DNA from: Acanthamoeba lenticulata | Taxonomy: Eukaryota > Discosea > Longamoebia > Acanthamoebidae | Assembly: GCA_002179805.1 (NCBI GenBank) | Contig: NAVB01000470.1 | Coordinates: forward strand, 1 to 64,000 | Length of the DNA stretch: 64,000 nucleotides | Direction of reading: 5' to 3' | Shown: positions 10,751 through 24,000 of the stretch, one piece after another | How the letters are laid out: the number at the start of each line of letters is the position of its first letter | Position numbering within the stretch: position 1 is the stretch's first letter | Translations under genes and position numbers: made by a program | The notes under the pieces: generated by a model | Told to the model about the DNA's origin: nothing | The model's input: only the letters and a program-made list of their open reading frames with translations | Databases searched by the model: none

Positions 10751-13700
10751 TCAGAGATCGTCGTTGTCGTCGTCGCTCTCGTCGGACAGGGACATGGAAT
10801 CGGAGCCCCCGCTCATCGTCGTCGTTGTGCCCGACATCTCCTTTGGTTGCACCGACCTGTGACGCCACGGAGGATTGGTCAATTTGGCTCTCGAGCGCTC
10901 ACGCAAGCGGGAGGGGGGGGGCAGCGGCTCGTACTGCATGCGGCGGCTGACGTGGGAAGAGAGGCGATTGGACTTGGAGCGCGTCGTCGATTGGTTGGCA
11001 CTGCTCGAGTTGGAACCGGCCACCATCTCCTGCTCTCTCGGTCATCCACGCCACCATTGTGAGATGGCGGGGCCACACACGCACAAACGACGGCCAAGGG
11101 CGAGGGCGCCGAACCCGAATTTCAACGATGGCCTCTCGCCAGGGTCGTGTGTAGATGAGCTTGTTGATGGTCCACAAGAAGACGAGCATGTCCTGCGGAG
11201 ATAGATGAAGGTTAGCATGGGCGGGGCCTTCTTCTGATGTCGTAGCCGGCCGCTGAAGCCGGACGCACCCAGGACGTGATGCCGGTGAAGACGACGAAGC
11301 CGTGTACGCCCAGGCTGAGGACCGCCAGGAACCACGCCCCGACGTTCAACCGCTCCGAGAGCTCGCTGCAGCCGCGGTTTACCAAGATGAGCGACCGAGA
11401 CCTCGGCTTGGCTTGGCGAGAGAGACGAGGCAAATGCACGTACCAGGGCTTCCCCGAGGACGCGCCACAGTTCACTTGCTCCTTCACGGCGTCTTCCACT
11501 TGGTCTGGAGGAGGCCGTCATGAAGATGGTGATGGTGATGATGAGCGACAAGAGAATAGGCCGCGATTGCCAAGGGGAGAGAGTACCTTGCGTGGTGCGC
11601 GAGTAAATGCGGAAGGCGAGCGGGTAGGCCAGCAGGAGCCAGTACATCACGATCAGGAGCAGGAGGCGCGCCACTTGCGTGATCTTCTGGGCCTCTTGGC
11701 CCTTGAAGCGGAAGCGGACCTGCGCAGCGAGACGACGTGTGAGTCCGAGCCGCGGTGCGTGAGACAAGAGGCCGAGTACGCGCGCGCACCCGAATGAACC
11801 GGAAGATGGAGATAAGGACGAGCACGGAGCCTAAGAGGAGGGCCAGGGTCGACGGGATGAAGAAGAGTGACCACTGCCACCATTCGTTGCCCGCCACGAA
11901 GCAGTAGGGCGTTGCCGGCACCGCTCCGAAAGACTGGAGAAAAAAGACGCAAAAGAAAAAGAATTAATGAACTATCAAATAAAAATATTCATTATTATTT
12001 TTTAAATAGAAATTTAACAAAAACTATAAATTAAAAAAAGGTGAGACTCGCGTACGGTGCCACCCAGTCCGATGATGATGGCGACAAGCGGCGCGCCCCA
12101 GGCGAACCCGTGGTAGAAGAGGTGCCACTTCTCTGCGCGATGCACGCTGTGGCCCAGGAAGAGCATCTGCGTTGGAGCGGCGCAAAGGGAGAGAGAGAGA
12201 GAGGCCGGTCAGCATTTCACACGACGTCGGCCTATACCCACTTGGGATGAAATGGAGTGGACTGGGCGGGGAGGAGGACGACCTCGAAGATGCTGATGCA
12301 GAGGGCGAGCCACCAAAAGACGGCAGACAAGGCAAAGTAGAGGATGAGCGTGCCCTGGATCACGCACGGCACGCCGGCGCCATCAAACTCTCGCGCGTTG
12401 TCAAACGTGACCTCGACGGACGGGTGTCCCTGTGCGCAGGTCAAGGGGAGTCCATGTCAGCCACTGGTCCAATGTCCCATTTCATGCCACTGAGAAAGAG
12501 GGCCCAGTTGGGGGGTGGAGGCGCACCCGTGTGCAGACCATGCGGGTTGGCCCGCCAGAGACCAGGGGGAAGAAGACCGAGCAAAAGGCCACCATCATCG
12601 AGCAGAACGTCTGCCATGCAGCCGAGTGAGCTTGGGAAAAAGAAGAAGAAAATAGCGACGACGGCGTACGATGTAAATGTAGAGGACGCTCGGGTAGCGG
12701 CGCTTGGTCGGGAGCAGGCAGAGGCCCACCAAGACAAAGGACGAAAGGAAGAAGGAGATGCCTGCAAACACCATCATGGAGATGGCGGCACCGTCCCACT
12801 CGCTGGCGGTCCACATCGGGTTCGGGCAGGGCATGATGCACATGTTTTCCGGGTCGTAGTTGGCCCCCGTCACGTCGAGCTCGTCGTCGTAGTTGAAGCG
12901 CAGCGGATACGGGCAGTCCACTTGGCTGTACGGCACGTCTGCGCAGACACGTTGACGAGCCCCGCGAGAGACGGTCATCTCGTGGCTCAGGAGAGAAGGA
13001 GAAGAAGACGAACCCACGGAGCTCGGCAGCACCAAGCATTGGCCGCTGTAGTCTGGCGGAAAGGCCGGATAGGGCGTGCCCGTGCTGTTGTCGATCATGT
13101 CGCAGTTGGGCAACATGCTCTGCCGCCACACACATGCGGGAAGACATGATGATGATGTCGTTTTTTGCGTGAGACCAGAGCGCGCAGTGGGCCTCAACTA
13201 TGTACAGCGGCCGCAAACACGTACGAGCATGTCCTGTGACTCGAAGAACGAGTAGCATCCGGCCACCACGGCCTCGCAGACAGACCGGCACGGCGGAAAG
13301 ACTGCAGTGGAGGAGGTATTGGGTCAAGATCTTTCCGTGATATGTACATATAACGAGATATTTATGGATCCAACGGCGGAGCCCCTACCGGTAAAGGTCG
13401 CCCCGTCGGTGAACCGACAGTGAGGAAAGGAGCCCATGCACGTGAGCGCCAGCAGCGGTGTGCGACACGAGGGCGGAAAGTACGCGCCCATCTTCGACGT
13501 CTGCACAACCCGCCAGGGTGATAACATCAGCATCCACTCCCGCCTTTCTCCCCAAACATGTGAACGTGAACGGACGAACCTGGACGCTCGTTTCCTCGTC
13601 TGCCTGTCCCATCGTCATCCCCCTGTGAAGCGAAAAACCGCACATTATTAAGGGGCAACAAAACTCCGGGTTGAGCAAGCGAATAAAAAGAGCCAATGAA

Positions 13701-14078
13701 CAAGAAGCCAATGGGAGAAAGGTGCGCATCGCGGGAGAACCTTCCTGCGAAGAACGCAACTTGCACGAGGTGGGGGGGGGACAAGGCGTGTCTTTACCTG
13801 AGGTAAACGTTGGCGGGGTAGGGGGCAGCCACAGGCCCTACGACATAGTCGCACTTGCCTCCAGTGGCTGGCGCCCCGGTGTATGGCACGCAGGTGTTGC
13901 CCAGCTCGCGAGCATCTTGTGTGTTGTGGTGCCGGGTGAAGAGGGCAGAGGACAGAGTGGGCGGGGCAACGGCAGCAGCGCTGTTGAAGAGGCAGAAGAG
14001 CGGGAGAAGAAGGGACAGAAGAAAGAGTTGTTGGCGCGAGCTTGAGCTTGAGCACGGCGAGAGACTCCGTGGCTGCAT
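10751..14078 (-). CDS. Frizzled/Smoothened-like seven-transmembrane receptor
   Basis: This multi-exon gene starts at MQPRSLSPCS (14078), followed by a hydrophobic signal peptide. Early exons are 14078-13798, about 13633-13585, then CRD exons near 13500-13390 and 13300-13225. The extracellular part is Cys-rich and Frizzled-CRD-like: NTCVPYTG, FPPSCRTPLLALTCMGSFPHC split by a Ser/Leu stretch, and FPPCRSVCEAVVAGC. It continues with DCPYPLRF and CIMPCPNPMW before TM1 (about 12800-12680). Seven hydrophobic helices follow, including SAVFWWLALCISIFEV (TM3), a W-rich loop before TM5, and a TM6 ending in YWLLLAYPLAFRIYS. The cytosolic tail is Ser/Arg-rich and ends in an acidic DESDDDNDDL. Dictyostelium has a family of such receptors without Wnt ligands. 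Ligand and signalling are unknown here. The exon boundaries in the middle are approximate. Confidence 0.85.
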
Positions 14079-14521
14079 GGCTTGTGGTGCGCTCGTACAA
14101 GAAAGAAAACACAACACGGGGCTAAATGGAGGCCGCGTATTGCCTCGTCTCTCTCGCACGGGTAACGAAAAACCTCCCGGCCCATTCATTTGGCCGAACC
14201 CCACTTGGCACCAAATATATCAACCTTTGAAAAAGATGACCATCACACCACCACCACACACACACACCCACACAGTGGCCCCCCTGGGGCCAACTCCCAA
14301 ATTGGGTAGGGGTCCCCTCCGGGGATGTTGTGGTGTGGTGGAGCTCTCGTCGCATGTGGGCCTATTAAAAACAAACGAGGGACTTTATCGGCTGATCACT
14401 GCTTGAGACGAAGGTGGAAGCCGTTTGAAGTCGAGTGGCACGGCTGAACAACCCCGCTTCGTCACAATTCTGTCCTTTTGGAGGCCCGCAGGATTGTGGA
14501 CGAGGCCTTTTATGTCTGTTC
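14079..14521. other. Intergenic region with CA-rich stretch
   Basis: These 443 bases should hold the receptor promoter and the 3' end of the upstream minus-strand gene. A CA-rich stretch lies at about 14250-14277, and a hairpin-prone GGGG/CCCC segment (cccctggggcc) at 14281-14292. No gene was seen. Confidence 0.4.
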
Positions 14522-17500
14522 TTACAGGACGCCACCGTAGAGCAGCTGCATTTCCACTTGCAGCTTGTGTTGCGTCGGTGTGAGGCCATCTCCTCCGGAT
14601 ACCTGGGGGACGTGTGTATGTGTGTCGGACAGACATGGCGGTCCACGCAGATAAGGCGCTGATTCGCTCGGGAGGAAATGGCCAACAAATAAACAATAAA
14701 TAAAAATGAATGATAAAAAAGTCCACGCACCAGGAGCGCAGCAGCGAGCGACTCGAGTCGGTCGCGGACGCGGCCGTCGACAAACAAGGGCTGGAGGCGA
14801 GTCTCGAGGACGAGGCCGAGGACCAGGTGGAGCACCTGCTCGCGCTTGCCTGTTGCACATCCCCCGCTCAGCCACAGCCTTGCGTTGCGTGATCCAGGGC
14901 GGATGGGGTTGCGTACCTTCGATCTGCTCTTGGAGGAAGGCCAAATAGGCGGCAAGGACGCTGATGTCGGCGGCGAGAATGTCGCGCACCACGTCATATC
15001 TCCCGGCCACGCCGCCGCCTGGGCTGCTGGCCTGGCCGTCAGCCGTAAGTTGGTGGAAGATAGCCTGCGGCATCACCGCGGCCAGCGCTGGCGGCAGGCC
15101 CGTGGCGACCGGCGCGCTGCTGGTCGAGGCCTCGGCCAACGACGCTCGCCTCGTGCGCGCACAGAAGCTGAGGAAGAGCAACAGGGTCTCCTTGGTCTCC
15201 TCCTCTGCCGCGACTGTCGTCTGTTTCATCACGCCCTCAAGGTCAGGCGCCGCAGCGGCGTAGACGGCGCGGAAGACGGCGAAGAAGAAAACGAACCAAC
15301 AGTAGAACGAGCATGGCCTGCATGGACTCCAAGGCGACCTCGACGCCCCAGAGGCGCACGTTGGCTACGATAATCTCGACCACCTCACGTCGCTCGGCTC
15401 TTGCGCGCTCAGCTCGAGCCCGAGACTTTTTCTCGTCAGTCGTCTTGGTTGTGTTGTTGTCGCCGTTATCTTCACCTTGGTCCTCGTCGTCCAGGACCAT
15501 CACTTCGGACGCCTTGTCCTTGCCCTTGTCTTGTGTCTTTGTTGTCGACTGCGCCTGCTGCGTCTTGTTCTTGTCCTGCTCGCCGGCCGCCTGGGCTGAC
15601 GGACGGCTTCGCGATCGGCCGCCGTGTTGCGGCGTAGCAGTCCGTGACTTCTTCCGCTGTTGTTGCTGCGGTTCTTCTACCACGTCATCGTCATCATCGT
15701 CCTCGTCGTCGCTCTCGTCTTCGTCATTCGAGTCATTGTGCTTGCGGTTGGTCGAGTTCGCAACCAGGAGCGACAGTAACGTCGAGGACAGCTCGAACAA
15801 GGGCAAGGACCCCTGCATGGCCGCACGTATGTGAGTTCAGGAAACTTACGTGTGAGCTTAAGTGGTGTTCGAAGAGTTGCATGCAACCTTGATGTACGCG
15901 TGGTACAGGATCTCCGTCATGTAGCGCAGCACAGGCATGCTCAGCTTGCGCGCTGGTACGCATATAGATTAGACATCAAATGAACAAACAAACAAACAAA
16001 CAAACAAACAACAGCAAGAAGAAACAGTGACGTACAGCAAGCTGTAAGGGCCTTGAGGAGCTTGGTTGGGAGCGAGTCAAAGGCATAGACCAACTGCAGC
16101 GCCAACCGCTGGTACTCCTCGGGCAGCAACACGAATGGGCCGTACACATTCATCGCTGCGCAGCACAAAACAACATCAGGCCCACATATATTGAGGAGAG
16201 CTAAACACGTGGCGTCGGGTACCCTTGCGAGTCTTGGTGGCGGTGACCTGCGTGAAGAAGAATGGCACCAGGTGGTCCTTGAGCGACTGCAAGCTCTGTA
16301 GGCCAAGGCAATGTCACGTGAGCAATGGCAACGCAAAGCGTTGGAGAAAGCGAGTGGTTAATTAGAAAGGCCGCTGACGTACTGTGCGAAGGACGTCAGA
16401 TGAGTGTTGCTTGCGGTTGATGAGACTTACGAGCGTGGAGAGAATAAGCTGTGGCGCACACGCATCGTGTGTCAGCATCATGAGCCATGTGCCCGAGCCC
16501 AGGAAAAGGAGTGGTCACCTGGGTGGTGGCGGCGTTCTTGTCCTGGAGCTTCCACAAGATCTGCGGGAAGGAGAAGATCCACTGCTGAGTCATCGCCGCG
16601 TTGGGCGACCAGCCGCCGCGCGTGTGGGCGGGCGTGGTGAGCAGCGTCACAATCCACTTGATACACTTTCGCTTGGCTTGCGACATGATGTGACACGACA
16701 TGTAGAACTCGTGGAAGGCCTGTCCCGCCGCCCCGACAGGGTTAAACTCAGAACGTAAACTACAAAAGGCAAACGCAAGAGAGCTGAGGACTGATGATGC
16801 ACCTGCATGAGCTGGTCCTGCAGCGGGCCGGGCAGGGCCGGCAGCAGCTTCTGCACGACAGGCAGCAAAAGCGACACCTCCTGTACCATGCTCTGTAGTG
16901 GTGGTGCCGATTAGCGGGAGGGCAGTGGACGGCGCAATGAGACGTGGGGACGAACCTTGTTGGCGGCGGTCTCCTTGTCCTGCAGCTTCTTCACTACGTG
17001 GCGGTAGATGAGCGTCATCCACTTGTCCGGCCGATTCGACTCGGCGATGCCCTCGATGAGGTTGTCGGTCGCATCGCTGGGCTGCGCGTCCCGCTTGCGC
17101 AAGAAGGCCGGCAGCACGACAGCCGCGGGGGCCGGCGCGGAGGGCTCTTGCTTGTCATCATCATCGTCGTCTCGTTCGAGATCGTCCATGGAGATGGGCT
17201 TGACGAAGTGGGCCATGATGGCGCACAGAGTGGAGTTGAGGCGGCTGACCGTCAGGCGTACATGAGCGCCCTCCTTCGATTTCTTGTCCTCGAGCGCCTT
17301 GCCGATGGGCTCGCTGATAGGGAAGTGAGGCATCAGGTATTTACGGAAGTCGGCGAGGAAATCGCGAAAGATGACGCTTGACTCAGAGGACTTTGGCTGC
17401 ACGCCCTCCACATCGTCGTGTGGCTGGCTGGCCTTGTCGTGGAGGACGAACAACATGTGGATGATGTCAAGCACCAAGGCCATGCTGCAGTCAAATTACA

Positions 17501-19172
17501 CGCGTGAGTTGTTGGTCTCATAGTCGAACATTGTGTGGTTAGCGTGCGCACCTCTCAAGGTTCGACGCAGAGGTGAACGGGTCCGAGGGCGAACACTCGA
17601 GCCACCGCTTGAGCAGAGCCGGGATGAGCTTCTTCGAAAAGTCCGTCAACACGTCGCTCTCCGCAGAAGTTGAACTGACGTCTTGCTTAGGCAGCGAGGT
17701 GTCGCTCACCGGGGAGGACTTGACCATGAAGAAGCGTGCGGGCTGTATGCGGAGACAACAAAAAATTATTTGAACCCTACTAATCTCGAGGAGAGAGGGT
17801 TTCAGATGATGAAGAATGCGTACCGCCTGTGGCCATCGCTTCTTATACTGTTCCCAGTCCCAGGTGAAGGCGGGCGTAGAGTCCGTCGTTGTGGACTTGT
17901 TCTCCGCTGATTGGGCCGATCGGAAGGTGTGGACCGACTTGAGGAGGTGGTAGAGGCTGTCCATGCCCGAGCACAACCATAGCCACGAGGACACAAAGTG
18001 AGACGAGGTCAGAAGCGCTGGCTGGGCTTCAGCAGCGATGGTCTCGCACCTTTTGAGGATAGGGAGGTGCTTCTGGAAGCCCGTCTTCTTGGAGGTATCC
18101 TTGGGCAGTGTACTGCTTCGTGCGCCAAAACCGACAGAAGCGAGGAGGTCGAGGAAGTTGGGAAGCAACTGTGGCGCGCATCGAAAATCGTGAGTGGCCG
18201 AGTTGAGGCTCTTGGTGACAGTGTTAATACCTCGAGGTAGAATGTAGGCAGAAACTCAGGCAGGTGGACAATGACCAACTTGATCAGCTCCAGGGCCGAC
18301 AAGCGAACGTCAAGATTGATGTTCGTCATGCTAAGTGTTTTCCGCATCGTCAACGTGAGAAGGAGGCACACACAACTTGGTACGAAGCCTGTCAGTTTGC
18401 GTACCCGTTGATAAGATAGATGACAAAAAGCTTCATGTGAGGCTGCATCAAACGCTGAGGGAAAGAAACGAGGACGTGAGAAGTTGCAGGAAAGATGCGT
18501 CAGAGAATTGCGAGAGTTGAGCCAACATACCGCAGGGATCAGCGGGAGCAAGAACTCGAAGAGCGTACGGATCGCCTGGCGCACGTAGAGGTCTTCGTCG
18601 CTGATGAGGTCGAACACCTTGTCGAAGAGCGGTGCTAGTGACGAGCAAAGGGTTTGAGGATGGAGCGTGAAGAGGTCCTTGATGCCGATCACAGCCTCTG
18701 ATAAGTACACAAGTTGTTTAGGCAGCGCCATTACCACTAGAACTATGACGGCAGTGGTACCTTTGCGCACGTTGGCATTGTAGTGAGCACACTGAGACAA
18801 CAAGTCTTGAAGAGACAAGTTGCGCTTGTTCACCACAGTTCCCTGGTCGATAAAAGCCAGGGTGAGTGCCACCACATAACTGTGGGGGCGAGGAAGAATC
18901 TCTACCTTGTCCTGAAGAATGCTTTGGTCCGGCAGGACGATGGACTTGGCACGAAAATCGGTGACGGTGTGACTGGCAGAGGGTTTAGGCTTCTTGCCCA
19001 ACTTGCCTTTTTGTTTCTGTCCGATTCAGTAATCGTGAGCATCATAAATCGCGATTCTAATCTTGCCGGTGATTGCAGTAATTCGTTGGCAAAAAGGGTG
19101 AGGGGAACGAACAACAAAATCTTTCGTCGGCTTGGGTGTTGCCACCCTCTTTCGTTTGTGGCCCTTCGGCAT
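14522..19172 (-). CDS. TEX10: TEX10/Ipi1-family ribosome-biogenesis protein
   Basis: The start is MPKGHKRKRVATPKPTKDF at 19172, a Lys/Arg-rich N-terminus. The second block carries the Ipi1 signature: KLGKKPKPSASHTVTDFRAKSIVLPDQS, then LLSQCAHYNANVRKG, IGIKDLFTLHPQ and DLYVRQAIRTLFEFLLPLIP. These are HEAT/ARM-like helices that bind Rix1/PELP1 partners. Further exons down to 14522 encode a long helical repeat region, with an acidic DDDDDDK stretch near 17150 and a KHNDSNDEDESDDEDDDD tract near 15700. The last exon ends HKLQVEMQLLYGGVL. Family knowledge: yeast Ipi1 and human TEX10 act in the Rix1/5FMC complexes for pre-60S maturation and are nuclear. The length agrees with the larger animal-type TEX10 rather than short yeast Ipi1. 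The gene has many short introns; the middle exon edges are not fully resolved. Confidence 0.85.
15982..16012. repeat. (AAAC)n microsatellite in an intron
   Basis: A tetranucleotide repeat of about seven AAAC units lies inside a TEX10 intron, close to its splice donor on the minus strand. Confidence 0.9.
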
Positions 19173-19374
19173 CTTCGATCTGAATGAATTGAGAAATAAG
19201 CAACTAAAGCTTTGTGTTTTTACATTATGTCGACTTCCCGCTACGCGGAACGTGTGCAACTCCTCGGCCATCTCTTGCGGTGAGGCTCCAGGTCGAACGT
19301 CTGCTCTTCAGTCCTTCTAGCCGTAGTATGCAGGTGAAGTGGATCTTTGGTTCAAGCATTCATGATTATTACCA

Positions 19375-20854
19375 TCACAGCCACTGGTAGAGGCCGTTGA
19401 TGAGAATAAGGGCAGCCTGTGTCGTGCCCACTGAAGCGATGGCGTAGATGTAGGCGTAGGGTACTGAGGGCAGCGCGTAGAGCTCCCCAATAAAGGTTGA
19501 TACAGTTGTTAGCGAGCCGAAGAAGCCCACTGAGAGCCCACGCAGCACGTAGCCCGCGAGGTCGGCATCGACATCGTAGCTCCGCGATGCAATGCTGATG
19601 GTCGTCACGGCTAGGCCGATGGAGCCCACGACGTTGACAGCGAACGTGAAGAACGGGAAGTGGGCGCATCTTCGCCACGCGTTGTAGCGAGACGGCACAT
19701 AGCGCAGCAAGGCGCCTGATCCCGCAGGACTGGATGAGTCCTCACCCACACCACACGCTGGACGGAGACTTCGGTACCAAAAGGAGCAAACAGGCAAGCG
19801 GTCCAGATGTAGCGGTTGCTCACTCCGCCATACCTCTCCAGTAGCAACCACCCCAGCCAACAAAGCAAGAAACCAGCACATATCACGGCGCAACAAAACA
19901 GGTCTGCTGGTGTGGTGTGCCAGTAGGAGGGTGTTGCTTGCGGAGGCTCCGGATGACCCCTTCTCACTTGTTCCTCTTCGCTGTCGGGTTCACTGCGAGC
20001 AACTCCCATAAGTTCGAAGTCGTCTTGAGAAGGCTCAGCGTCACCTCGATTCTCGCTTGGCACGCCTCTTCGCCGCCGCTTCATCCACGATTGCAACTTA
20101 GTTGTGATGAGCACCACGAGATCATGCACGTGTCGCCCTGCGTGATGCACAAGGTTGAGCAGAATCAGATCAACTCTCCACCCACAAGAGGTACAGAGGA
20201 GAGGAGCTCAGTACCGATAATGAAGCACAAGAGTGGGGCTGCGATGCCCTCGAATAGAATGAGCAAGTATGTCGTCACCTTTTCACGTCCAAAGGCCGGT
20301 CAGCACTGGAGGTTGCTCCCCCTGGCGGGAAGCGGGGGAGGTGGTACGTGAGCAGTGCGAACGACCATCGCCGCAGCATCTTGGTTCCACGAGGAGAAGG
20401 TGGTGGTGCAGCCGCAATAGCCAGTGGTCAGGCCAACATAGATCCACGCACGGCTTGGACCAGACAAGAATAGACCATGATGAGCGTTTCAGTAAGCGAG
20501 GTTCTTCGCTTTCGTTCTTCTCGTGTACCTGGCAAACAGCGACGACTGGCGCTGCGGAACGAGGAAGCCCATGACGAAGCTGCCCCATGCATTGGGGAAC
20601 CAGTCGGGAAAGGTTTGAGTGTCGGTTGAGGTGACACTCAGCACAGTCCCAAAGAGTTCATCGAGTCCAATTCGCGTGAGTACGCCGGCCATCGCGCACA
20701 GGCCCAAGAAAGGTATTATGCGCAAGCTTTCGCCCAGCGGGGGCAGAGGTTTGATGGAACGCGGCGTGGTAGGCGCCGCGCGTGGAGTTGGAGAAGATGA
20801 AGAGATTTGGGGTTCGGCCTTTGCTGCACGTTCTTGAGGCGATTGGTTGGACAT
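19375..20854 (-). CDS. FEX: Fluoride exporter (FEX), fused double CrcB/Fluc domain
   Basis: Five exons (20854-20529, 20453-20348, 20278-20215, 20137-19778, 19715-19375) give 398 aa. The cytosolic N-terminus is Ser/Pro-rich. Two homologous CrcB halves follow, as in eukaryotic FEX. Half one has NAWGSFVMGF and GLTTGYCGCTTTFSSW. Half two has AVNVVGSIGLA and GLSVGFFGSLTTVSTF. Between them lies a soluble acidic/basic linker (about residues 170-215) and an extra hydrophobic helix (DLFCCAVICAGFLLCWLGW), which would invert the second half so that the pair forms an antiparallel pseudo-dimer. FEX proteins sit in the plasma membrane and expel fluoride. The gene is divergent from NUP205, with 208 bp between start codons. 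Confidence 0.92.
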
Positions 20855-21062
20855 GCTGTGATAACTCGGAAGTGGAGAGGCTCGCGGTGGGAGCAGACGT
20901 TGCTTTTCATCTGCGCTTGCGCATCGACTGGCCATGAAGGGCCAACGAAAACATTTTCTGGCGGATTTCTTTCTCTCTTGTTTGGCGCCTTTTTTGCCGG
21001 GAGGCGATTTCATTGCCATTAGCGATCTCCCCTGCTGCGTGCCAGTGATCAGTGTTTTCACT
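20855..21062. promoter_or_regulatory. Short bidirectional promoter region between FEX and NUP205
   Basis: Only 208 bases separate the two divergent start codons, so both promoters and 5' UTRs must lie here. No convincing TATA element is visible. The sequence is GC-mixed with a T-rich patch around 20960-20998. Confidence 0.5.
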
Positions 21063-24000
21063 ATGGACGTGGAGGACGAATTTGCGTTGCTCAGTGAAGT
21101 GATTGACCACGCGGCAACCAGGCGTCCAGTCACCCACAAGGAGGTGCGGCTCCTGCATGACGTGCTATACAACCATCTTGATGAGCTGGCCGACCCAGCC
21201 AAGAGCCACGGAGGGGTACCCTTCTCCTTGCCGCGCTCATTTGCCGACGTAAATTAATTCATTGAGGTCCGATCAGGTGAAGAATTCTGCACACAGACAT
21301 GTGCTCACAACAAAAAATCAAGTCGTCATTGATGGGGAGGTGCTGGCCCTTCCCGACAAGAGAGATGTTGAATCGGTATGGCCCCACTTTGCGACTGGGA
21401 CCTTCTTTGCTCTCTGCTGAGTGCACCCTTGTGCGTTGGCAGATTGTGAAGCTGAGCGACGAGCTCAATCTCGACGAGCACGCTTGCTATCGTCTCCTCA
21501 AATCTGCCTATGCAGAGGTTTGCTTGCACTTCTATGTCTGACCAATACACGAAGCGAACCTGACGTCGCCTCTTCCTGCTGCGCAGTTCACGGGCCAGCC
21601 CGCGCCGCCACAGGATGTCCTGATTGCCGTAGCCATGCAAATCTACTTCAAGCTTCGTTTCTTCCGCCTGGAGGCGCTGCTGAAGCTGTTCAAGGTCCAT
21701 ACCAGCTCCTCAAATCCGGGCTGAATCCGGACTTGAGACTCCCCTTCTTACCTTTGCTCTACCTTAGGGTCGCTTGATCGTCACCATGCTCGATGAAGTG
21801 TTCTCGGAAGTGATCGCCGTCACCGACGAGCTCTTGGAGCGCGGGCTGCCGGGCACCCTCATTGCCCTCATTCAGCAGACTCTGCCGCACCTTCACCCCG
21901 GTGCCACTCCCAAGGATATCCCGCATGAACGGGCCAGCATTATCCGCGAGGCCAAGACCAACGAGTGCGTGACCATGACCAAGGTCCTGTTGGCCATCTT
22001 CTTCAAGGTGCGTCCGTGCTTCACCTCATGAAAGCACCACCGGCGTCATTGCTAACTTGCTTGCTTGTTGCTGGTCACTAGAGAGACGTGCCGGCGAAGC
22101 AACTGCTCGACATGGTGCAGCTCTACAAGGCCGTCAGCGAGGTCTACAGGCGCGAGACAACCGACACTGATGTCTTCCAGGTGCGTGTTCTGGATCCTCT
22201 CACTCATTCGCGAGACTACTCAACATTGACCCCGATATTGCTGTGTCCAGATGATGTACACGCTGTTGGTCACCATCATCAACTGTCTCGACTTGGACCG
22301 CCTTCTTGAGGAACAGGAGGTCGACTCTGATGCTACTCCAACAAGAACCCGGGATCAGCTGCTGGCCATCGAGAAGAGCGCGCGTGGCATGGACGAGTTC
22401 AGTCAAGAGCTCGCTCAGCCTTGGCCTAATGGTGGGCTTCTTTCTCCTTTGCTTGATTGGTAAAGTAGTTTCTCAATCAGCGTTACGTGGACAACAGCTG
22501 GCGCACAGGGCGCGCTTGCACTGGCCTGGTCCTGGTTCCTGACTGTCCACATTCAGGTGCGTGGCTGGCAAGCTCTTGGCCCTCTGCATGCTTTGCAAGC
22601 TCGCTGTGCTCATTTCGTTTGTTTTCTTATTTGTAATTTGTGTGTAGCGAACTGGTGAGTCTGAGGCGGCCAACAAGCGTCGGGTAAGCGAGGCCTGGCG
22701 AAAGGCCAAGCGACAGGTGCGTGAGCGCAGTCCAGACGATCGCTCTCTTTGCGCCTCGCTAAACTCAGTCATGTGTTTCTTGGGTGGGTGCTTCTCAGGG
22801 GAGCTTCACCTTCTTTGCGGGCATGCTTCAGGACAAAGTCTTCAAGAGCGACATCGAGGAACCCGACATGGTCTTGATCATCCACACCATGTTGGTGGGC
22901 GTCCTCGCCAACTTGCGAGACCGGGTTCGTGCTCAGCTGAGAGTCCTATTGTTATTCTTGACGGCCTGCTCACATCGACATGGACCTCTCTCCTCAGATT
23001 GAGACCATGCGCGAGAAGGAGGAGATCCTGCTGCGCAACCGCATGCTCAACAGACAGGCCGGTACGTTGGTCAAGATTGATGTGCAGGGTGCTAGAAATC
23101 AACTAACGGCCTTTGCAGGTTCGATTCGGCCTGACTTTGAGGACCTGATGCGCTTCTTTGCCGCCCTCTACAAGGTACAGTTTCCCTCTGAATGATCTTC
23201 TTTTTCTTTTTCTTATGGTGACTTGTCGCCTGATCTTCATAAATCATAGGGGCGAGAGCAACTCTGCATGGAGTTCTGGTATCACAGGACGCCCTACGCT
23301 CGGTCGCTGGGACACTTTGTGCGCTTCGCCGGTGAGTTTAGGACGCCGCAGTACTTTGTGCACTACATCAACCTGCTTGCTGCCCTGTCTTCCGGCAACG
23401 TGCCCGCCGGCTACGTGCGTGACCCTGCCAGCGAGACCTCTGCTTTCCCTTTGCTCACCAACATTGTTGTGTTCTCCCGTTCTCTCTTCTTGTTCTTACG
23501 TTTGCTCAGATGTTCTCGAGCTTGCAAAATGCTGCCCCTCATCCCGTAAGCTGGGAGCATTTCTTCAAGGTGCTCCAGAACTACGCTGAGGACTACCACG
23601 TACGTCGTGCTGTTGTTGTTGCTGTTGTTGTCACGCCTAACCGCATCTCGGTCTTCCAGCGTTCGATGTACAACGTGCGCGGGGCCGCGAGCAAGATCCT
23701 GAGCGAAGACGACGTGCAGGGCCTCATCGCCGTCCTCAATCTGATCAAACAGGTACGGTCTCGCAGGACGAGCTGCCGCACTAGACAGACCTCTTTATTG
23801 CCTTATGATCACAATTCATTATTCATTTTTATCATTTTTAATGGTAAACCACAGGTGGCAGCAAGCAACGAGGGCGCCTGCAGGAAGATGGTTGACAGTG
23901 CCGAGTGGAGCGCTATTGGCAACCTCTTCAGGCTTGTCGTGTGCCCCATTCCGCATACCCTCAAGGCTAAGATCTACAGCACACTCGCCGCTCTTGCTGG

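Noticed and set aside
12170..13149. 325-codon plus-strand frame opposite the Frizzled-like receptor
   Set aside because: The minus strand has clear transmembrane helices, Cys-rich exons and consistent splice sites; the plus frame is low-complexity Gly/Arg/Glu-rich shadow sequence.
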